Positions 54,824 through 63,440 of a DNA stretch of 64,000 bases are shown here, piece after piece; positions within the stretch are counted from its first letter, which is position 1, and each line of letters begins with the position of its first letter. Origin of the DNA: Acidipila rosea (lineage in GTDB: Bacteria; Acidobacteriota; Terriglobia; Terriglobales; Acidobacteriaceae); assembly GCF_004339725.1 (NCBI RefSeq), contig NZ_SMGK01000002.1:496001-560000 (forward strand). The letters run 5' to 3'. Below the pieces are notes generated by a model. It made no database searches. It was not told where the DNA came from and saw only the letters and a program-made list of their open reading frames with translations. Made by a program: the position numbers and the translations under genes.

Positions 54824-55483
54824 ATGCCAGCCGCCGCTGCCCATAAGCAACATTCCGTCATGCCGCACTGGCTGATCCAGACAGGAGCGCTCGGCGTCTT
54901 TGTCGTGGCACTGCTCGACTCATCCATCATTCCGCTGCCTATCCCCGGCAGCACCGATCTGCTGATCCTGCTGCTGGTGGCGCATCAGGCCAATCCGTGG
55001 CTGCTGCTGCTGGCCGCTGTCAGCGGAAGCGTGATCGGCGGCTACCTGACCTGGGGCGCGGGAAAAAAGGGCGGCGAAGCGCTGCTGGAGAAGTATGTAC
55101 CGGCGCGGGTGCTCTCACCAATCAAGCGCTGGATGAAAAACGGCGGCATTGCCAGCATTGTCATCGCAGCCCTGCTGCCGCCCCCGATTCCCCTGCTTCC
55201 CTTCCTGCTGGCTGCAGGCGCGCTGGGCATGTCGCGGAAGAAGTTCGTGCTGTCCTTCGCGTTCGCGCGGATGGCCCGCTATGGAGCTGTTACCTGGCTG
55301 GCCGTGCGCTATGGCCGACCCATCATCCACCGATGGGAACAGTACCTGGCGGGCTGGTCCGACGTGGTGCTGTGGAGTTTCATCGCCCTGCTTGCGGGAG
55401 GCGCGCTGTTTGGCTTCTGGAAGTACCGGCACGAGCAGAATAAAAGCCGGACGGAAGAAAACGCGGCCCACGCCTCCGGCTAG
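54824..55483 (+). CDS. DedA/VTT-family (YqaA-like) membrane protein
   Basis: A 219-residue inner-membrane protein. It opens with the DedA-type re-entrant pattern LDSSIIPLPIPGSTDLLILL, followed by SVIGGYLTWGAGKKGGEALL and ALLPPPIPLLPFLLAAGALG. VTT/DedA proteins help recycle or flip undecaprenyl phosphate and phospholipids and support proton-gradient homeostasis. ATG 54824 is used; GTG 54821 and ATG 54860 are in frame. No ribosome site is obvious. A hairpin overlaps its 3' end. Confidence 0.8.
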   Translation: MPAAAAHKQHSVMPHWLIQTGALGVFVVALLDSSIIPLPIPGSTDLLILLLVAHQANPWLLLLAAVSGSVIGGYLTWGAGKKGGEALLEKYVPARVLSPIKRWMKNGGIASIVIAALLPPPIPLLPFLLAAGALGMSRKKFVLSFAFARMARYGAVTWLAVRYGRPIIHRWEQYLAGWSDVVLWSFIALLAGGALFGFWKYRHEQNKSRTEENAAHASG

Positions 55484-55496
55484 AGAGACGTGGGCC
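55465..55496 (+). terminator. Weak hairpin at the 3' end of the DedA-like gene
   Basis: GGCCCACG (55465-55472) can pair with CGTGGGCC (55489-55496) around a 16-base loop that includes the stop codon. No T-run follows. It lies at the junction with the convergent fabH. Confidence 0.35.
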
Positions 55497-55502
55497 CGAT
55501 GT

Positions 55503-56519
55503 TTAGATCTCCCAGCGGAGCAAGGAAGCGCCGACCGTAAAGCCAGCCCCTACGCTTGCCAACAGGATGAGACTGCCCTTCTGCAGGCAGCCGCGCTCGC
55601 GCGCCGTGCCGATGGCGAGAGGAATCGTCGCGGCAGTCGTGTTGCCGTAGCGGTCGATATTGATGATGACCTTCTCGAGCGGCAGCCCCAGACGCTCCGC
55701 CGTGGAGAGGATGATGCGCTTGTTGGCCTGATGAGGGATAAAGCAGCTGAGGTCACCCACGCCGATCGCATTGCGCTTCAGGATGGTCTCCGTCACCTCG
55801 GACATCTTGCGCACGGCAAACTTGTAGACCGCCTGTCCGTCCTGGTGAACGTAGTGCATCTTGTTGGCAACGGTCTCCGCAGTGGGAGGATGCAGGCTGC
55901 CTCCAGCGGGCATCTTCAGGGCATTTCCGCCTGATCCGTCAATCTCGTGCACATAGTCGATCATGCCGACTTCGCCCTCGGCCGCCGGCTCCAGCAGCAC
56001 TGCGCCCGCGCCATCGCCAAAGAGCACGCAGGTGGTGCGATCGGTGTAGTCGAGGATCGACGACATGGTGTCTGCGCCGATGACCAGCACCTTCTTGTGC
56101 GCGCCGGACTCGATGAGCTTTGCTCCTACCTGCAGCGCGTAGACGAAGCCCGAACAGGCGGCGGAAAGATCGAAGCCCCATGCGCCCTTCGCGCCCAGCT
56201 TGTCCTGCACCAGGCAGGCCGTTGCCGGAAAGAGCATGTCCGGCGTGACGGTGGCGACAATGATCGCCTCAACCTCAGTCGCATCGATGCCGCGCTCGGC
56301 GAGGCACCTGCGCGCCGCTTCAACTGCCATGTCGCTGGTGGCCAGGCCCGGCTCAAGGATGTGGCGTTCGCGAATTCCTACGCGGCTGTAGATCCATTCA
56401 TCCGAGGTGTCGACCATCCTTTCCAGGTCGGCATTCGTGAGAACCCGTGGCGGAACATACGTCCCAAGGGCACTTATCTTTGCGCGGCACGACGTCCGCG
56501 GACGCAGTTCGAGGGTCAA
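55503..56519 (-). CDS. fabH: 3-oxoacyl-ACP synthase III (KAS III)
   Basis: FabH starts fatty-acid synthesis by condensing an acyl-CoA with malonyl-ACP. The 338-residue thiolase-fold enzyme has the catalytic triad: Cys122 in [12 protein letters not shown], His in [12 protein letters not shown] (about 265) and Asn in [14 protein letters not shown] (about 295). The start is TTG at 56519 with GGAG 8 nt upstream; no ATG is available nearby. It is a single gene here without plsX or fabD. It converges with the DedA-like gene and diverges from the rimO unit, with the SRP RNA gene between. Confidence 0.95.
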   Translation of the reverse strand: MTLELRPRTSCRAKISALGTYVPPRVLTNADLERMVDTSDEWIYSRVGIRERHILEPGLATSDMAVEAARRCLAERGIDATEVEAIIVATVTPDMLFPATACLVQDKLGAKGAWGFDLSAACSGFVYALQVGAKLIESGAHKKVLVIGADTMSSILDYTDRTTCVLFGDGAGAVLLEPAAEGEVGMIDYVHEIDGSGGNALKMPAGGSLHPPTAETVANKMHYVHQDGQAVYKFAVRKMSEVTETILKRNAIGVGDLSCFIPHQANKRIILSTAERLGLPLEKVIINIDRYGNTTAATIPLAIGTARERGCLQKGSLILLASVGAGFTVGASLLRWEI

Positions 56520-56644
56520 TGGCTTTCTCCATCTTGAGTCAATAGCTTACTTCCACTTTTCATTCGCAAAATGAAACTCTATTCTCTCCAAGCGAGTGGA
56601 GGAATGTCCAGAATGTGAAAGGTGAGAAATATCAGGAGGGGTTA

Positions 56645-56743
56645 TGTACCGGGTGACCTACTGCGCACACACTGGCCCGTTGCCGTTGCTTCCTTCCGGA
56701 CCTGGCGGGGTTGGCGGGATTGTGTCGCGTAGGACCCGGCACA
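56645..56743 (-). ncRNA. ffs: Signal recognition particle RNA (bacterial small type, 4.5S)
   Basis: On the minus strand the segment contains CCAGGUCCGGAAGGAAGCA, the invariant SRP domain IV loop that binds Ffh. The flanking sequences pair into the long SRP hairpin: GUGCCGGG with CCCGGUAC, and CCUACGCGACACA with UGUGUGCGCAGUAGG. Length is about 99 nt, like E. coli 4.5S RNA. Ends are set by the closing stem and by the predicted promoter, so they may be off by a few bases. Confidence 0.93.
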
Positions 56744-56749
56744 CGTCTC

Positions 56750-56779
56750 ATCATACAACACGATGGACGGATGGCTAAA
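56750..56779 (-). promoter_or_regulatory. Promoter of the SRP RNA gene
   Basis: On the minus strand TTTAGC (56779-56774) and TATGAT (56755-56750) are separated by 18 bp. The -10 hexamer puts the transcription start at about 56743, which coincides with the 5' end of the SRP RNA stem. Confidence 0.6.
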
Positions 56780-56867
56780 GGCCACCCACTGAGCGCGATG
56801 CGTGAGCCGAGACGGAGCGTATCTGCATGAGGCGGACCAACGCAATCTTCTCCGGTCGCCCTTCCGT

Positions 56868-56873
56868 TAAAAT
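56868..56873 (+). promoter_or_regulatory. Candidate -10 element (TAAAAT) for leaderless rimO
   Basis: TAAAAT lies 6 nt before the GTG of rimO and no Shine-Dalgarno sequence is present, so the first transcribed bases are probably the start codon. Confidence 0.5.
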
Positions 56874-56879
56874 AGTGAA

Positions 56880-58376
56880 GTGAACCCGCCATCCGCTTCC
56901 GAGAGCACCGCAGCCGTGCTCGAAACACCAGCAAGACCTAAACGCATCGGCTTCGTCAGTCTCGGATGCCCGAAAAACCTTGTCGACAGCGAAGTCATGA
57001 TGGGGCTGCTGGCCCATGCAGGCGCGGAGCTGACTACATCGCCCGAGTCCGCCGATGTGCTGGTCGTCAATACCTGCTCCTTCATCGACTCCGCCAAGCA
57101 GGAATCGGTTGACACGATTCTTGAAATGGCGCGGCACAAAGTCACCGGACACGCGCAGAAGCTGATCGTCGCCGGGTGCCTGGTGGAACGCTATCGCGAT
57201 GAGATCCGCAAAAACATTCCCGAAGTAGACGCAGTTGTCGGCACAGGCGAACTCGAAAGCATCCTCGCCGCTGCGGGGCTCGATACTCCCGCGCCCGCGA
57301 CTGAGACAGCTTCACCCTTCAACATCCTCTCCGGTGTCGCCGCACGCGCCGAGGGAGACCTGCGCGAGTCACAGGGCCGCTTCTCGCGCACCGAGTGGGA
57401 CGGCGCAGTGCCTGCGCTGCCGCAGTACCTCTACGACCACACGACGCCGCGGCTGCTCGCCACGGGCAAGTCGTCCGCCTATATCAAAATCGCCGAGGGC
57501 TGTGACCATCCGTGCAGCTTCTGCGTCATTCCGAATCTTCGCGGCAAGTTCCGGTCGCGCCGCTTCGAGTCCGTCGTCTCGGAGGCCGAGGCGCTGGTAG
57601 CGCGCGGCGTCCGCGAGATTACGCTGGTCGGCCAGGACACGACCTGCTACGGCGAAGACTTCGGCCTCAAGGATGGACTCGCGCAACTGCTGGATCGCCT
57701 CGCGCGAATCGAGGGGCTTGTGTGGCTGCGCTTCCTCTACGCCTATCCGAACAAGATTACCGGGCGGCTGCTCGAGGTCATCGCAACCCATGCGAATATC
57801 TGCAAGTATCTCGACGTTCCCCTGCAGCACGCGTCACCCAATGTGCTCAAGCGCATGAAGCGCGGGGCGAGCGCCGATATTTTCCTGAAAACCATCGAGA
57901 AGGTCCGCGCCGCGGTGCCGGGCATTGCGCTGCGCACCTCGTTCATCGCCGGATTTCCCGGCGAGACGGAGGCCGACTTCAACATCCTCGCCGACTTCGT
58001 TCGCGAGGCGAAGTTCGACTGGCTGGGCGTCTTCGGCTATTCCGATGAAGACGGCTCGCAGGCTTTCTCGCTCGATGAAAAAGTACCTCAGCGCACCATC
58101 GAAGCCCGCAAGCGCAAACTGATGAAGCTGCAGCAGGGGCTCAGCAAAAATGCCAAGTCGGCGTGGGTGGGCCGCACGCTGAACGTTCTTGTCGAGGGTG
58201 AATCGGAAGAGACGCCGTTGCTGTGGGAGGGCCGCACGGAGTTCCATGCGCCTGAGATCGACGGCAAGGTTTACATCAACGACTTCGGCCCCCATGAAGC
58301 CCTGGAAGCGGGCCGCTTCTACAGCTGTGAAATCACCGAAGCGCATGACTACGACGTGGTCGCGCGCATCCTCTAG
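56880..58376 (+). CDS. rimO: Ribosomal protein S12 methylthiotransferase
   Basis: RimO adds a methylthio group to an Asp of ribosomal protein S12 using two [4Fe-4S] clusters and SAM. The 498-residue protein has the MTTase N-terminal domain (IGFVSLGCPKNLVDSE, VNTCSFID, VAGCLVERY) with three cluster Cys, a radical-SAM motif CDHPCSFC and the C-terminal TRAM domain. An insertion of about 60 residues between the first two domains makes it longer than the E. coli enzyme. The start is GTG at 56880. yacG and pgpA follow in close order, so the three are an operon. Confidence 0.94.
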   Translation: MNPPSASESTAAVLETPARPKRIGFVSLGCPKNLVDSEVMMGLLAHAGAELTTSPESADVLVVNTCSFIDSAKQESVDTILEMARHKVTGHAQKLIVAGCLVERYRDEIRKNIPEVDAVVGTGELESILAAAGLDTPAPATETASPFNILSGVAARAEGDLRESQGRFSRTEWDGAVPALPQYLYDHTTPRLLATGKSSAYIKIAEGCDHPCSFCVIPNLRGKFRSRRFESVVSEAEALVARGVREITLVGQDTTCYGEDFGLKDGLAQLLDRLARIEGLVWLRFLYAYPNKITGRLLEVIATHANICKYLDVPLQHASPNVLKRMKRGASADIFLKTIEKVRAAVPGIALRTSFIAGFPGETEADFNILADFVREAKFDWLGVFGYSDEDGSQAFSLDEKVPQRTIEARKRKLMKLQQGLSKNAKSAWVGRTLNVLVEGESEETPLLWEGRTEFHAPEIDGKVYINDFGPHEALEAGRFYSCEITEAHDYDVVARIL

Positions 58377-58380
58377 GACT

Positions 58381-58593
58381 ATGGCAACCAAGAAAACAAT
58401 CCTGCGCTGCCCGACCTGCCGGGCCGTGGTGACTACCAAAGACACCGACTTCCCTTTCTGCAGCGACCACTGCCGTCAGATCGATCTGGGGAAATGGGCG
58501 AGCGGAGCCTATCGTATCTCCTCCCCGATTCTCGACCCTGAGGTGCTCGAAGGTCTGGACTCCACCCAGCGCCCAGGCAATGACGATGAGTGA
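58381..58593 (+). CDS. yacG: DNA gyrase inhibitor YacG (zinc-binding)
   Basis: A 70-residue protein with the YacG zinc motif C-x2-C...C-x3-C: CPTC near residue 10 and FCSDHC near residue 27, followed by the family motif RQIDLGKWASGAYRI. YacG binds GyrB and inhibits DNA gyrase. The ATG is at 58381, 4 nt after the rimO stop. Its last codons overlap the start of pgpA by 14 nt, indicating translational coupling. Confidence 0.85.
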   Translation: MATKKTILRCPTCRAVVTTKDTDFPFCSDHCRQIDLGKWASGAYRISSPILDPEVLEGLDSTQRPGNDDE

Positions 58594-59071
58594 GCCCGCG
58601 GCCCGGACAGGCTGGGCGTGGGCCGTCTCCACCTTCTTCGGGGTTGGGCGGATCAAGCCGGGGCCCGGGACGTGGGGATCGGTCGCAGCAGCCGTCCTGT
58701 GGTTTGCCGTTGCGCGGCTAACGCACCCGTCACCGCTGCTGCTGCACGCGGCGACCGCAGCCGCTGCCCTGGCCGCCCTGGCGATCGGCATCCCTGCCGC
58801 CTCAGTGGTTGAACGCGAGTACGGCCGCGAAGATCCGCAGTTTGTGGTCATCGATGAGGTCGCGGGACAGCTCACGGCGCTGGTCTTCTGCCCGCCGACG
58901 GCCATCTATGCCCTGCTGGCGCTGCTGCTCTTCAGAATTTTTGATATTACGAAGCCGTGGCCTGCCCGCCAGCTGGAAAATCTACACGGCGGCTCCGGCA
59001 TCATGATGGACGACATGGCTGCCGGCATGTATGCACTACTGGTTTTCGCTTTGATACACCACTGGCGGTAG
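58580..59071 (+). CDS. pgpA: Phosphatidylglycerophosphatase A
   Basis: PgpA removes phosphate from phosphatidylglycerol phosphate to give phosphatidylglycerol at the inner membrane. The 163-residue protein has GVGRIKPGPGTWGSV, the catalytic-region FVVIDEVAGQL, the FRIFDITKPWPARQLE motif and MMDDMAAGMYA. Three to four hydrophobic helices alternate with these. Starts at 58580 and 58586 are both in frame and overlap yacG. It belongs to the rimO-yacG-pgpA operon. Confidence 0.93.
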   Translation: MTMSEPAARTGWAWAVSTFFGVGRIKPGPGTWGSVAAAVLWFAVARLTHPSPLLLHAATAAAALAALAIGIPAASVVEREYGREDPQFVVIDEVAGQLTALVFCPPTAIYALLALLLFRIFDITKPWPARQLENLHGGSGIMMDDMAAGMYALLVFALIHHWR

Positions 59072-59086
59072 CATGGGGCGTCCAAG

Positions 59087-59092
59087 TAAAGT
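59087..59092 (+). promoter_or_regulatory. Candidate -10 element (TAAAGT) for the beta-propeller gene
   Basis: TAAAGT lies 6 nt before the GTG at 59099 and no Shine-Dalgarno sequence is visible, which again suggests a leaderless mRNA. Confidence 0.4.
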
Positions 59093-59098
59093 GAAGAA

Positions 59099-60154
59099 GT
59101 GCAAATGCCCCGAATGCCAAAGATCGAATCACCCCTTTCCTCTTCGGCGCCCCGTATCGCGTCTACCGATCCCTCTGCCGCGCTGCCTGGCGGCGATGTA
59201 GACCTGCTGGGCGCAAATCTGGGCCCCATCCTCAATCATCAGCCGGTCGTAATGCTGGGCGAGAGCGCCATGCCGGTGTTGCTCAGCCGCAGCCAGCGGA
59301 TCACCGTCCGCATTCCTGAAGAAGCCCGGAGCGGCAACCTGCGGGTGCTGCAGAACGGCGCGCAAAGCAATACCGTCGAATTCGATGTGGCCGGTCTGCT
59401 GGCGACGGGCATCCACGCCGTGACGAGCCCGGCGGTCGATCTTGAAGGCAACATCTATACCACCTTCTCCGGCTCGCGCGGCCAAAGCACGCCGGTCTCC
59501 GTCTACCGCATTGGAGCCGACGGCGAGCTGAGACCACTGCTGAGCGGCCTGCTCAACGCCACGGGCCTGGCTGTGGGCGCGGATGGCTATCTCTACGTGT
59601 CCTCGCGTAACGATGGCACGGTGCATCGTGTCTCCCCGAGCGGCGCCTCCTCGCAGTACGCCGAGGGCATGGGCGTGGCCACAGGGCTCGCTTTCGATGC
59701 CGAACAAAACCTCTACGTCGGCGACCGCAGCGGAACCATCTTCAAAATCGCCCCCGACCGCCAGATTTTTGTCTTTGCCACGCTTGAGCCGAGCGTCGCG
59801 GCCTATCATCTTGCCTTTGGCATGGATGGTACCCTCTTCGTCACCGGGCCCACCACCTCCAGTCACGACTGCGTCTACGCGATCGATCGCGACGGCAACG
59901 CGAGCGTCTTCTACCGGGGGCTGGGGCGTCCGCAGGGTCTGGCTATTGATATTGCAGGTAATATCCACGTCGCCGCCTCCATCGGCGGACGGCGGGGCAT
60001 CGTCAGCATCACCCAGGCAGGCGATGCGTCCCTGGCTATTGCCGGTAACGGCATCTCCGGCCTGGCTTTTGCACCTGATGGAATGACGATTCTTTCCACC
60101 AGTAACGCCATATATCATTTAGCCTTAGGGATTGAAGGTTTGCGTCTCTTCTAA
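59099..60154 (+). CDS. IPT/TIG plus NHL-type beta-propeller protein
   Basis: A 351-residue protein. The N-terminal ~75 residues look like an IPT/TIG immunoglobulin-like fold (GGDVDLLGANLGPILNHQPV). This is followed by about six propeller blades with the repeated pattern G-x-A-x-D-x-x-G-x-x-Y (GLAVGADGYLYVSS, GLAFDAEQNLYVGD, GLAIDIAGNIHVAA), as in NHL or SMP-30-like proteins. No signal peptide is seen, so it may be cytosolic or exported by another route. GTG 59099 is used; an ATG at 59105 is a close alternative. Function unknown. Confidence 0.7.
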   Translation: MQMPRMPKIESPLSSSAPRIASTDPSAALPGGDVDLLGANLGPILNHQPVVMLGESAMPVLLSRSQRITVRIPEEARSGNLRVLQNGAQSNTVEFDVAGLLATGIHAVTSPAVDLEGNIYTTFSGSRGQSTPVSVYRIGADGELRPLLSGLLNATGLAVGADGYLYVSSRNDGTVHRVSPSGASSQYAEGMGVATGLAFDAEQNLYVGDRSGTIFKIAPDRQIFVFATLEPSVAAYHLAFGMDGTLFVTGPTTSSHDCVYAIDRDGNASVFYRGLGRPQGLAIDIAGNIHVAASIGGRRGIVSITQAGDASLAIAGNGISGLAFAPDGMTILSTSNAIYHLALGIEGLRLF

Positions 60155-60205
60155 ACGCGCAATCCTTCAAAATACCTATTTCTCCTCAGGCACTGCTCAG
60201 CTCGA

Positions 60206-61450
60206 ATGAACTGCGAAATCATCGCCATCGGCTCGGAACTACTTACCCCGTATCGACTTGATACGAATTCGCTTTTTCTCACCGAACGCCTTAACAAGAT
60301 CGGCGTAAATGTTGCATTCAAGACAGTTGTGGGCGATCGACGATCCCATCTGACTGAGGCGGTGAAGATTGCGCTGTCGCGCGCCGACATCGTCATTCTG
60401 ATGGGCGGCCTTGGTCCGACGGAAGATGATCTGACGCGCGAAGCCGTTGCTGACGCGATGGGCAAGTCGGTGAAGCGCGATTCCGACCTGGTTGCGCAGC
60501 TCTACTCCCGCGCCGCCGCACGCCGGTCCGCGCTGACAGCCAACAACATGAAGCAGGCCGATATTCTCGACGGTGCAATTGTCCTCGAGAACAGCCGGGG
60601 CACCGCGCCGGGCCAGTGGCTCGACACCGTCTGGGGCGAGCATCGCAAGCTGGTGATGATGCTGCCCGGGCCTCCTCTTGAGTTGAAACCGATGTTCGAC
60701 GAGCAGTGTATTCCCCTGCTCAGGGATGCTCTGCCGCAGCGCCACATCGCGACCCGCACGCTGAAGGCGGCGATGATCGGTGAGTCGGCCGCGGACACGC
60801 GCATCGCACCTATCTACACAAAGTTCAAAGACGTCGAGACGACGATTCTCGCGCACATGGGCGATATTCAGCTCAACCTTATCTGCTCCAAGCGGACGCC
60901 GGATACGGCGCAGCAGCGGGTGAATGAGCTGGCGAGCCGGATTGAAGAGGAGCTGGACGATCTCATCTACTCCTCGCAGGGCGAATCGCTGGAGCAGATC
61001 GTGCTCTACTACCTCGGCATGCACGGCTCTACCCTTTCTGTCGCCGAGAGCTGCACTGGAGGCCTGGTGGCCCAGCGGCTGACCAGCATCAGCGGCAGCT
61101 CGCGGTCGTTCCTGGGCGGCGCAGTCGTCTACAGCAATGAGTTGAAGACGGCCTTTGCCGATGTGCCGCCGGAGATGATCGAGAAGCATGGCGCGGTCAG
61201 CCGCGAGGTAGCGGTGGCGCTGGCCGAGGGCATTCGCAAGCGGGCGGGCAGCACCTACGGCCTTGGCGTGACCGGCATCGCCGGTCCCATGGGAGGCACC
61301 GAAGAGAAGCCGGTCGGCCTGGTTTTTGTGGCCCTCAGCGATGGCAAGGAGACTGAAGTTGTGGAGAAGCGCTTCAGCGGCGACCGCGAGCGGATACGCA
61401 TGTGGGCCAGCCAGCAGGCGCTCGATCTGGTGCGTCGCAAGTTAATGTAA
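60206..61450 (+). CDS. cinA: Competence/damage-inducible protein CinA (nicotinamide-nucleotide amidohydrolase)
   Basis: A 414-residue two-domain protein. The N-terminal MoCF-like domain (MNCEIIAIGSELLTPYRLDT; MGGLGPTEDDLTREAV) and the C-terminal PncC domain (SVAESCTGGLVAQRLTSISG; GVTGIAGPMGGTEEKPVGLV) give ADP-ribose pyrophosphatase and NMN deamidase activities that recycle NAD. It is linked to competence in some bacteria. The ATG is at 60206. It lies upstream of a phosphatase-like gene and dprA. Confidence 0.94.
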   Translation: MNCEIIAIGSELLTPYRLDTNSLFLTERLNKIGVNVAFKTVVGDRRSHLTEAVKIALSRADIVILMGGLGPTEDDLTREAVADAMGKSVKRDSDLVAQLYSRAAARRSALTANNMKQADILDGAIVLENSRGTAPGQWLDTVWGEHRKLVMMLPGPPLELKPMFDEQCIPLLRDALPQRHIATRTLKAAMIGESAADTRIAPIYTKFKDVETTILAHMGDIQLNLICSKRTPDTAQQRVNELASRIEEELDDLIYSSQGESLEQIVLYYLGMHGSTLSVAESCTGGLVAQRLTSISGSSRSFLGGAVVYSNELKTAFADVPPEMIEKHGAVSREVAVALAEGIRKRAGSTYGLGVTGIAGPMGGTEEKPVGLVFVALSDGKETEVVEKRFSGDRERIRMWASQQALDLVRRKLM

Positions 61451-61464
61451 CGCTTCGATCCGAC

Positions 61465-61938
61465 ATGGTGAAAGTGCATGAAAGGCTTTACGTCGGCGAT
61501 GAAGGCAGCTGCCGCCAGGGCTCTCCTGAGCTGGCCGTGGCGCATGCGTGCAAGTCTCCCTGTCACCAGAGGTCCGTTGGTTACAAGGGGAGCCTCGCAC
61601 AGAAGCACCCGCAGTACCTGGCCCTGCAGCACAGCCATGATCTCTACCTGAACATCATCGATCCGCCCCTGCCGCTCTTCAGGCTCGAAACCTTTTCGCA
61701 CTTCCTGTCCTTCGCAGAGGAACATCACGGCCGGGGCGGCTCCCTGCTGGTTCACTGCAACCAGGGCGAGTCGCGGTCGCCGTCGCTGGCGCTGCTTTTT
61801 CTCGCGAAGCGTCTCGGCGCAATTCCCGGGGAGTCTTTTCCAGCGGCAGAGGCCGCCTTCGTCACGTTGTATGCGAAGTATCGTCCGGGCCAGGGCATTC
61901 GCCAATCCCTTACGGAAAAATGGGGCTTGCTGGATTGA
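61465..61938 (+). CDS. Dual-specificity-phosphatase-like protein
   Basis: A 157-residue protein carrying the Cys-based phosphatase P-loop HCNQGESRS at 97-105 (H-C-x5-R-S; Cys98, Arg104), followed by PSLALLFLAKRLG. An Asp in NIIDPPLP (about residue 66) could be the general acid. The fold fits dual-specificity or atypical tyrosine phosphatases. The ATG at 61465 is used; it starts 14 nt after cinA, so it may be cotranscribed. The substrate is unknown. Confidence 0.65.
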   Translation: MVKVHERLYVGDEGSCRQGSPELAVAHACKSPCHQRSVGYKGSLAQKHPQYLALQHSHDLYLNIIDPPLPLFRLETFSHFLSFAEEHHGRGGSLLVHCNQGESRSPSLALLFLAKRLGAIPGESFPAAEAAFVTLYAKYRPGQGIRQSLTEKWGLLD

Positions 61939-62044
61939 CGGCCGCGCCTCCACTCGCAGCCTTAACCTCATTTGTTCCAGCCGCGTAAAGACGCGGGCCA
62001 CCGCTGGCGAGGACGGACGCGGGGCCGGCGCACCAGTTAAGTGC

Positions 62045-62073
62045 TTGACATTCCCCGGTTCCCCGGCTACTCT
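62045..62073 (+). promoter_or_regulatory. Sigma70-like promoter upstream of dprA
   Basis: TTGACA (62045-62050) and TACTCT (62068-62073) are separated by 17 bp. Transcription would begin near 62080, about 70 nt before the dprA TTG start. The rest of the 211-nt gap holds no recognisable gene. Confidence 0.6.
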
Positions 62074-62149
62074 CCGACAAAACCAGCAGCATATGAAGTG
62101 AATACCTTAGCGCATCGCTCCCTTACCGGGCTGTGCCTGGACTGCTACC

Positions 62150-63337
62150 TTGGCCAAAGCGAACGTCGATCCTGCTTCCACTACTGCGTCCACTGCCCCT
62201 GTCAGCGAGGAGCGGCTGGCATGGCTGGCCCTTGCTCTGACGCCCGGGCTCGGCCCGCGGCGCATCCTGCAGGCGGTGGAGCGCGCAGGCGCCGCAGCGC
62301 ACCTGCTGCAGATGCCTCTGACGCAGCTTGAGTCCTTCAACTTCCCTGCTCCGGCGGTTCAGTTCATCGCCAGCGGCAGCGCCCACAAGGCAGCGGAGGA
62401 GGAAGCATCGCTTCTCATCCGGGCCGGGGCCGGTTTTCTTACTTACGCCGACGCGAACTACCCTGAACGGTTGCGTGAGATCTTCGATCCCTCGCCGGTG
62501 CTTTGGATTCGCGGCGATGCGACGCTGCTGGCCAGGCCTTCCATCGCCGTCGTGGGCACGCGGCATCCTTCGCTCTATGGCAGCGGCATGGCGGAGATGC
62601 TGTCCCGCGACCTGGCGCACCGCGGCCTCATTATTTTGAGCGGCATGGCGCGCGGCATCGACACAGCGGCACACAAGGGCTCCATCGCGGCCAAGCGGCC
62701 CACTATCGCCGTGTGGGGCACCGGCATTGACGTTATCTATCCCAAGGAAAACAAGGCGCTGGCCGAGCAGATTATCGCAGGCGGCGGCGCCATCGTCTCC
62801 GAGTGCCCGCTGGGCACTTTTCCTGCCCCGCAGAACTTTCCCCGCCGCAACCGCCTGCTGAGCGGCATGAGCGTGGGAGTGCTGGTTGTCGAGGCCGGCG
62901 AAAACAGCGGAACACGCGTGACCGCCCGCTGCGCGCTGGAGCAGAATCGGGACGTGTATGCCGTTCCCGGCAACGTCACGACCAAGAACGCCTGGGGGCC
63001 TAACACCCTGATAAAACAGGGCGCCAAGCTCACCGCGACGTGGGAGGATGTGTGGGAAGATCTCCCCACCCAGATCCGCGTCGAGGTGGAAGAGCGTGAG
63101 GGAATTGCATCCGAGGGGCAGGCTGCCGCATCGTTATTTGCAGAGGCGCCACTGCCCGCCAGCGAGGCCCGCATCCTCAGCCTGCTGCGACCGGATGAAT
63201 CTCTCCAACTTGACGAGATCATGGAAAAGCTGGAGTCTGAGCTCAGCTCCTCCGAGGTTTTCACGGCGATGTTCGAGCTGGAACTTGCGGGAAGAGTCAG
63301 GCAGCTTCCCGGCAAGAACTACGTCAAGTGCTTTTGA
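62150..63337 (+). CDS. dprA: DNA-processing protein DprA (Smf)
   Basis: DprA loads RecA onto incoming single-stranded DNA during natural transformation. The 395-residue protein has an N-terminal helical (SAM-like) region, the Rossmann-like core (SIAVVGTRHPSLYGSGMAEM; ILSGMARGIDTAAHKGS; VWGTGIDVIYP; FPRRNRLLSGMSVGVLVVEA) and a C-terminal winged-helix domain (EARILSLLRPDESLQLDEIM). The start is TTG at 62150 with a weak site upstream. The order dprA-topA is widely conserved. Confidence 0.94.
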   Translation: MAKANVDPASTTASTAPVSEERLAWLALALTPGLGPRRILQAVERAGAAAHLLQMPLTQLESFNFPAPAVQFIASGSAHKAAEEEASLLIRAGAGFLTYADANYPERLREIFDPSPVLWIRGDATLLARPSIAVVGTRHPSLYGSGMAEMLSRDLAHRGLIILSGMARGIDTAAHKGSIAAKRPTIAVWGTGIDVIYPKENKALAEQIIAGGGAIVSECPLGTFPAPQNFPRRNRLLSGMSVGVLVVEAGENSGTRVTARCALEQNRDVYAVPGNVTTKNAWGPNTLIKQGAKLTATWEDVWEDLPTQIRVEVEEREGIASEGQAAASLFAEAPLPASEARILSLLRPDESLQLDEIMEKLESELSSSEVFTAMFELELAGRVRQLPGKNYVKCF

Positions 63338-63440
63338 CACCACGCGCAGAGTGCCCCACAGTAGTCAATGAGTCGAAGTGGACGCAAGCGCGTCCAAGGT
63401 AAGGTAAGCACGGTCCCGCAGACCGCGCAGAAGGAACGCA

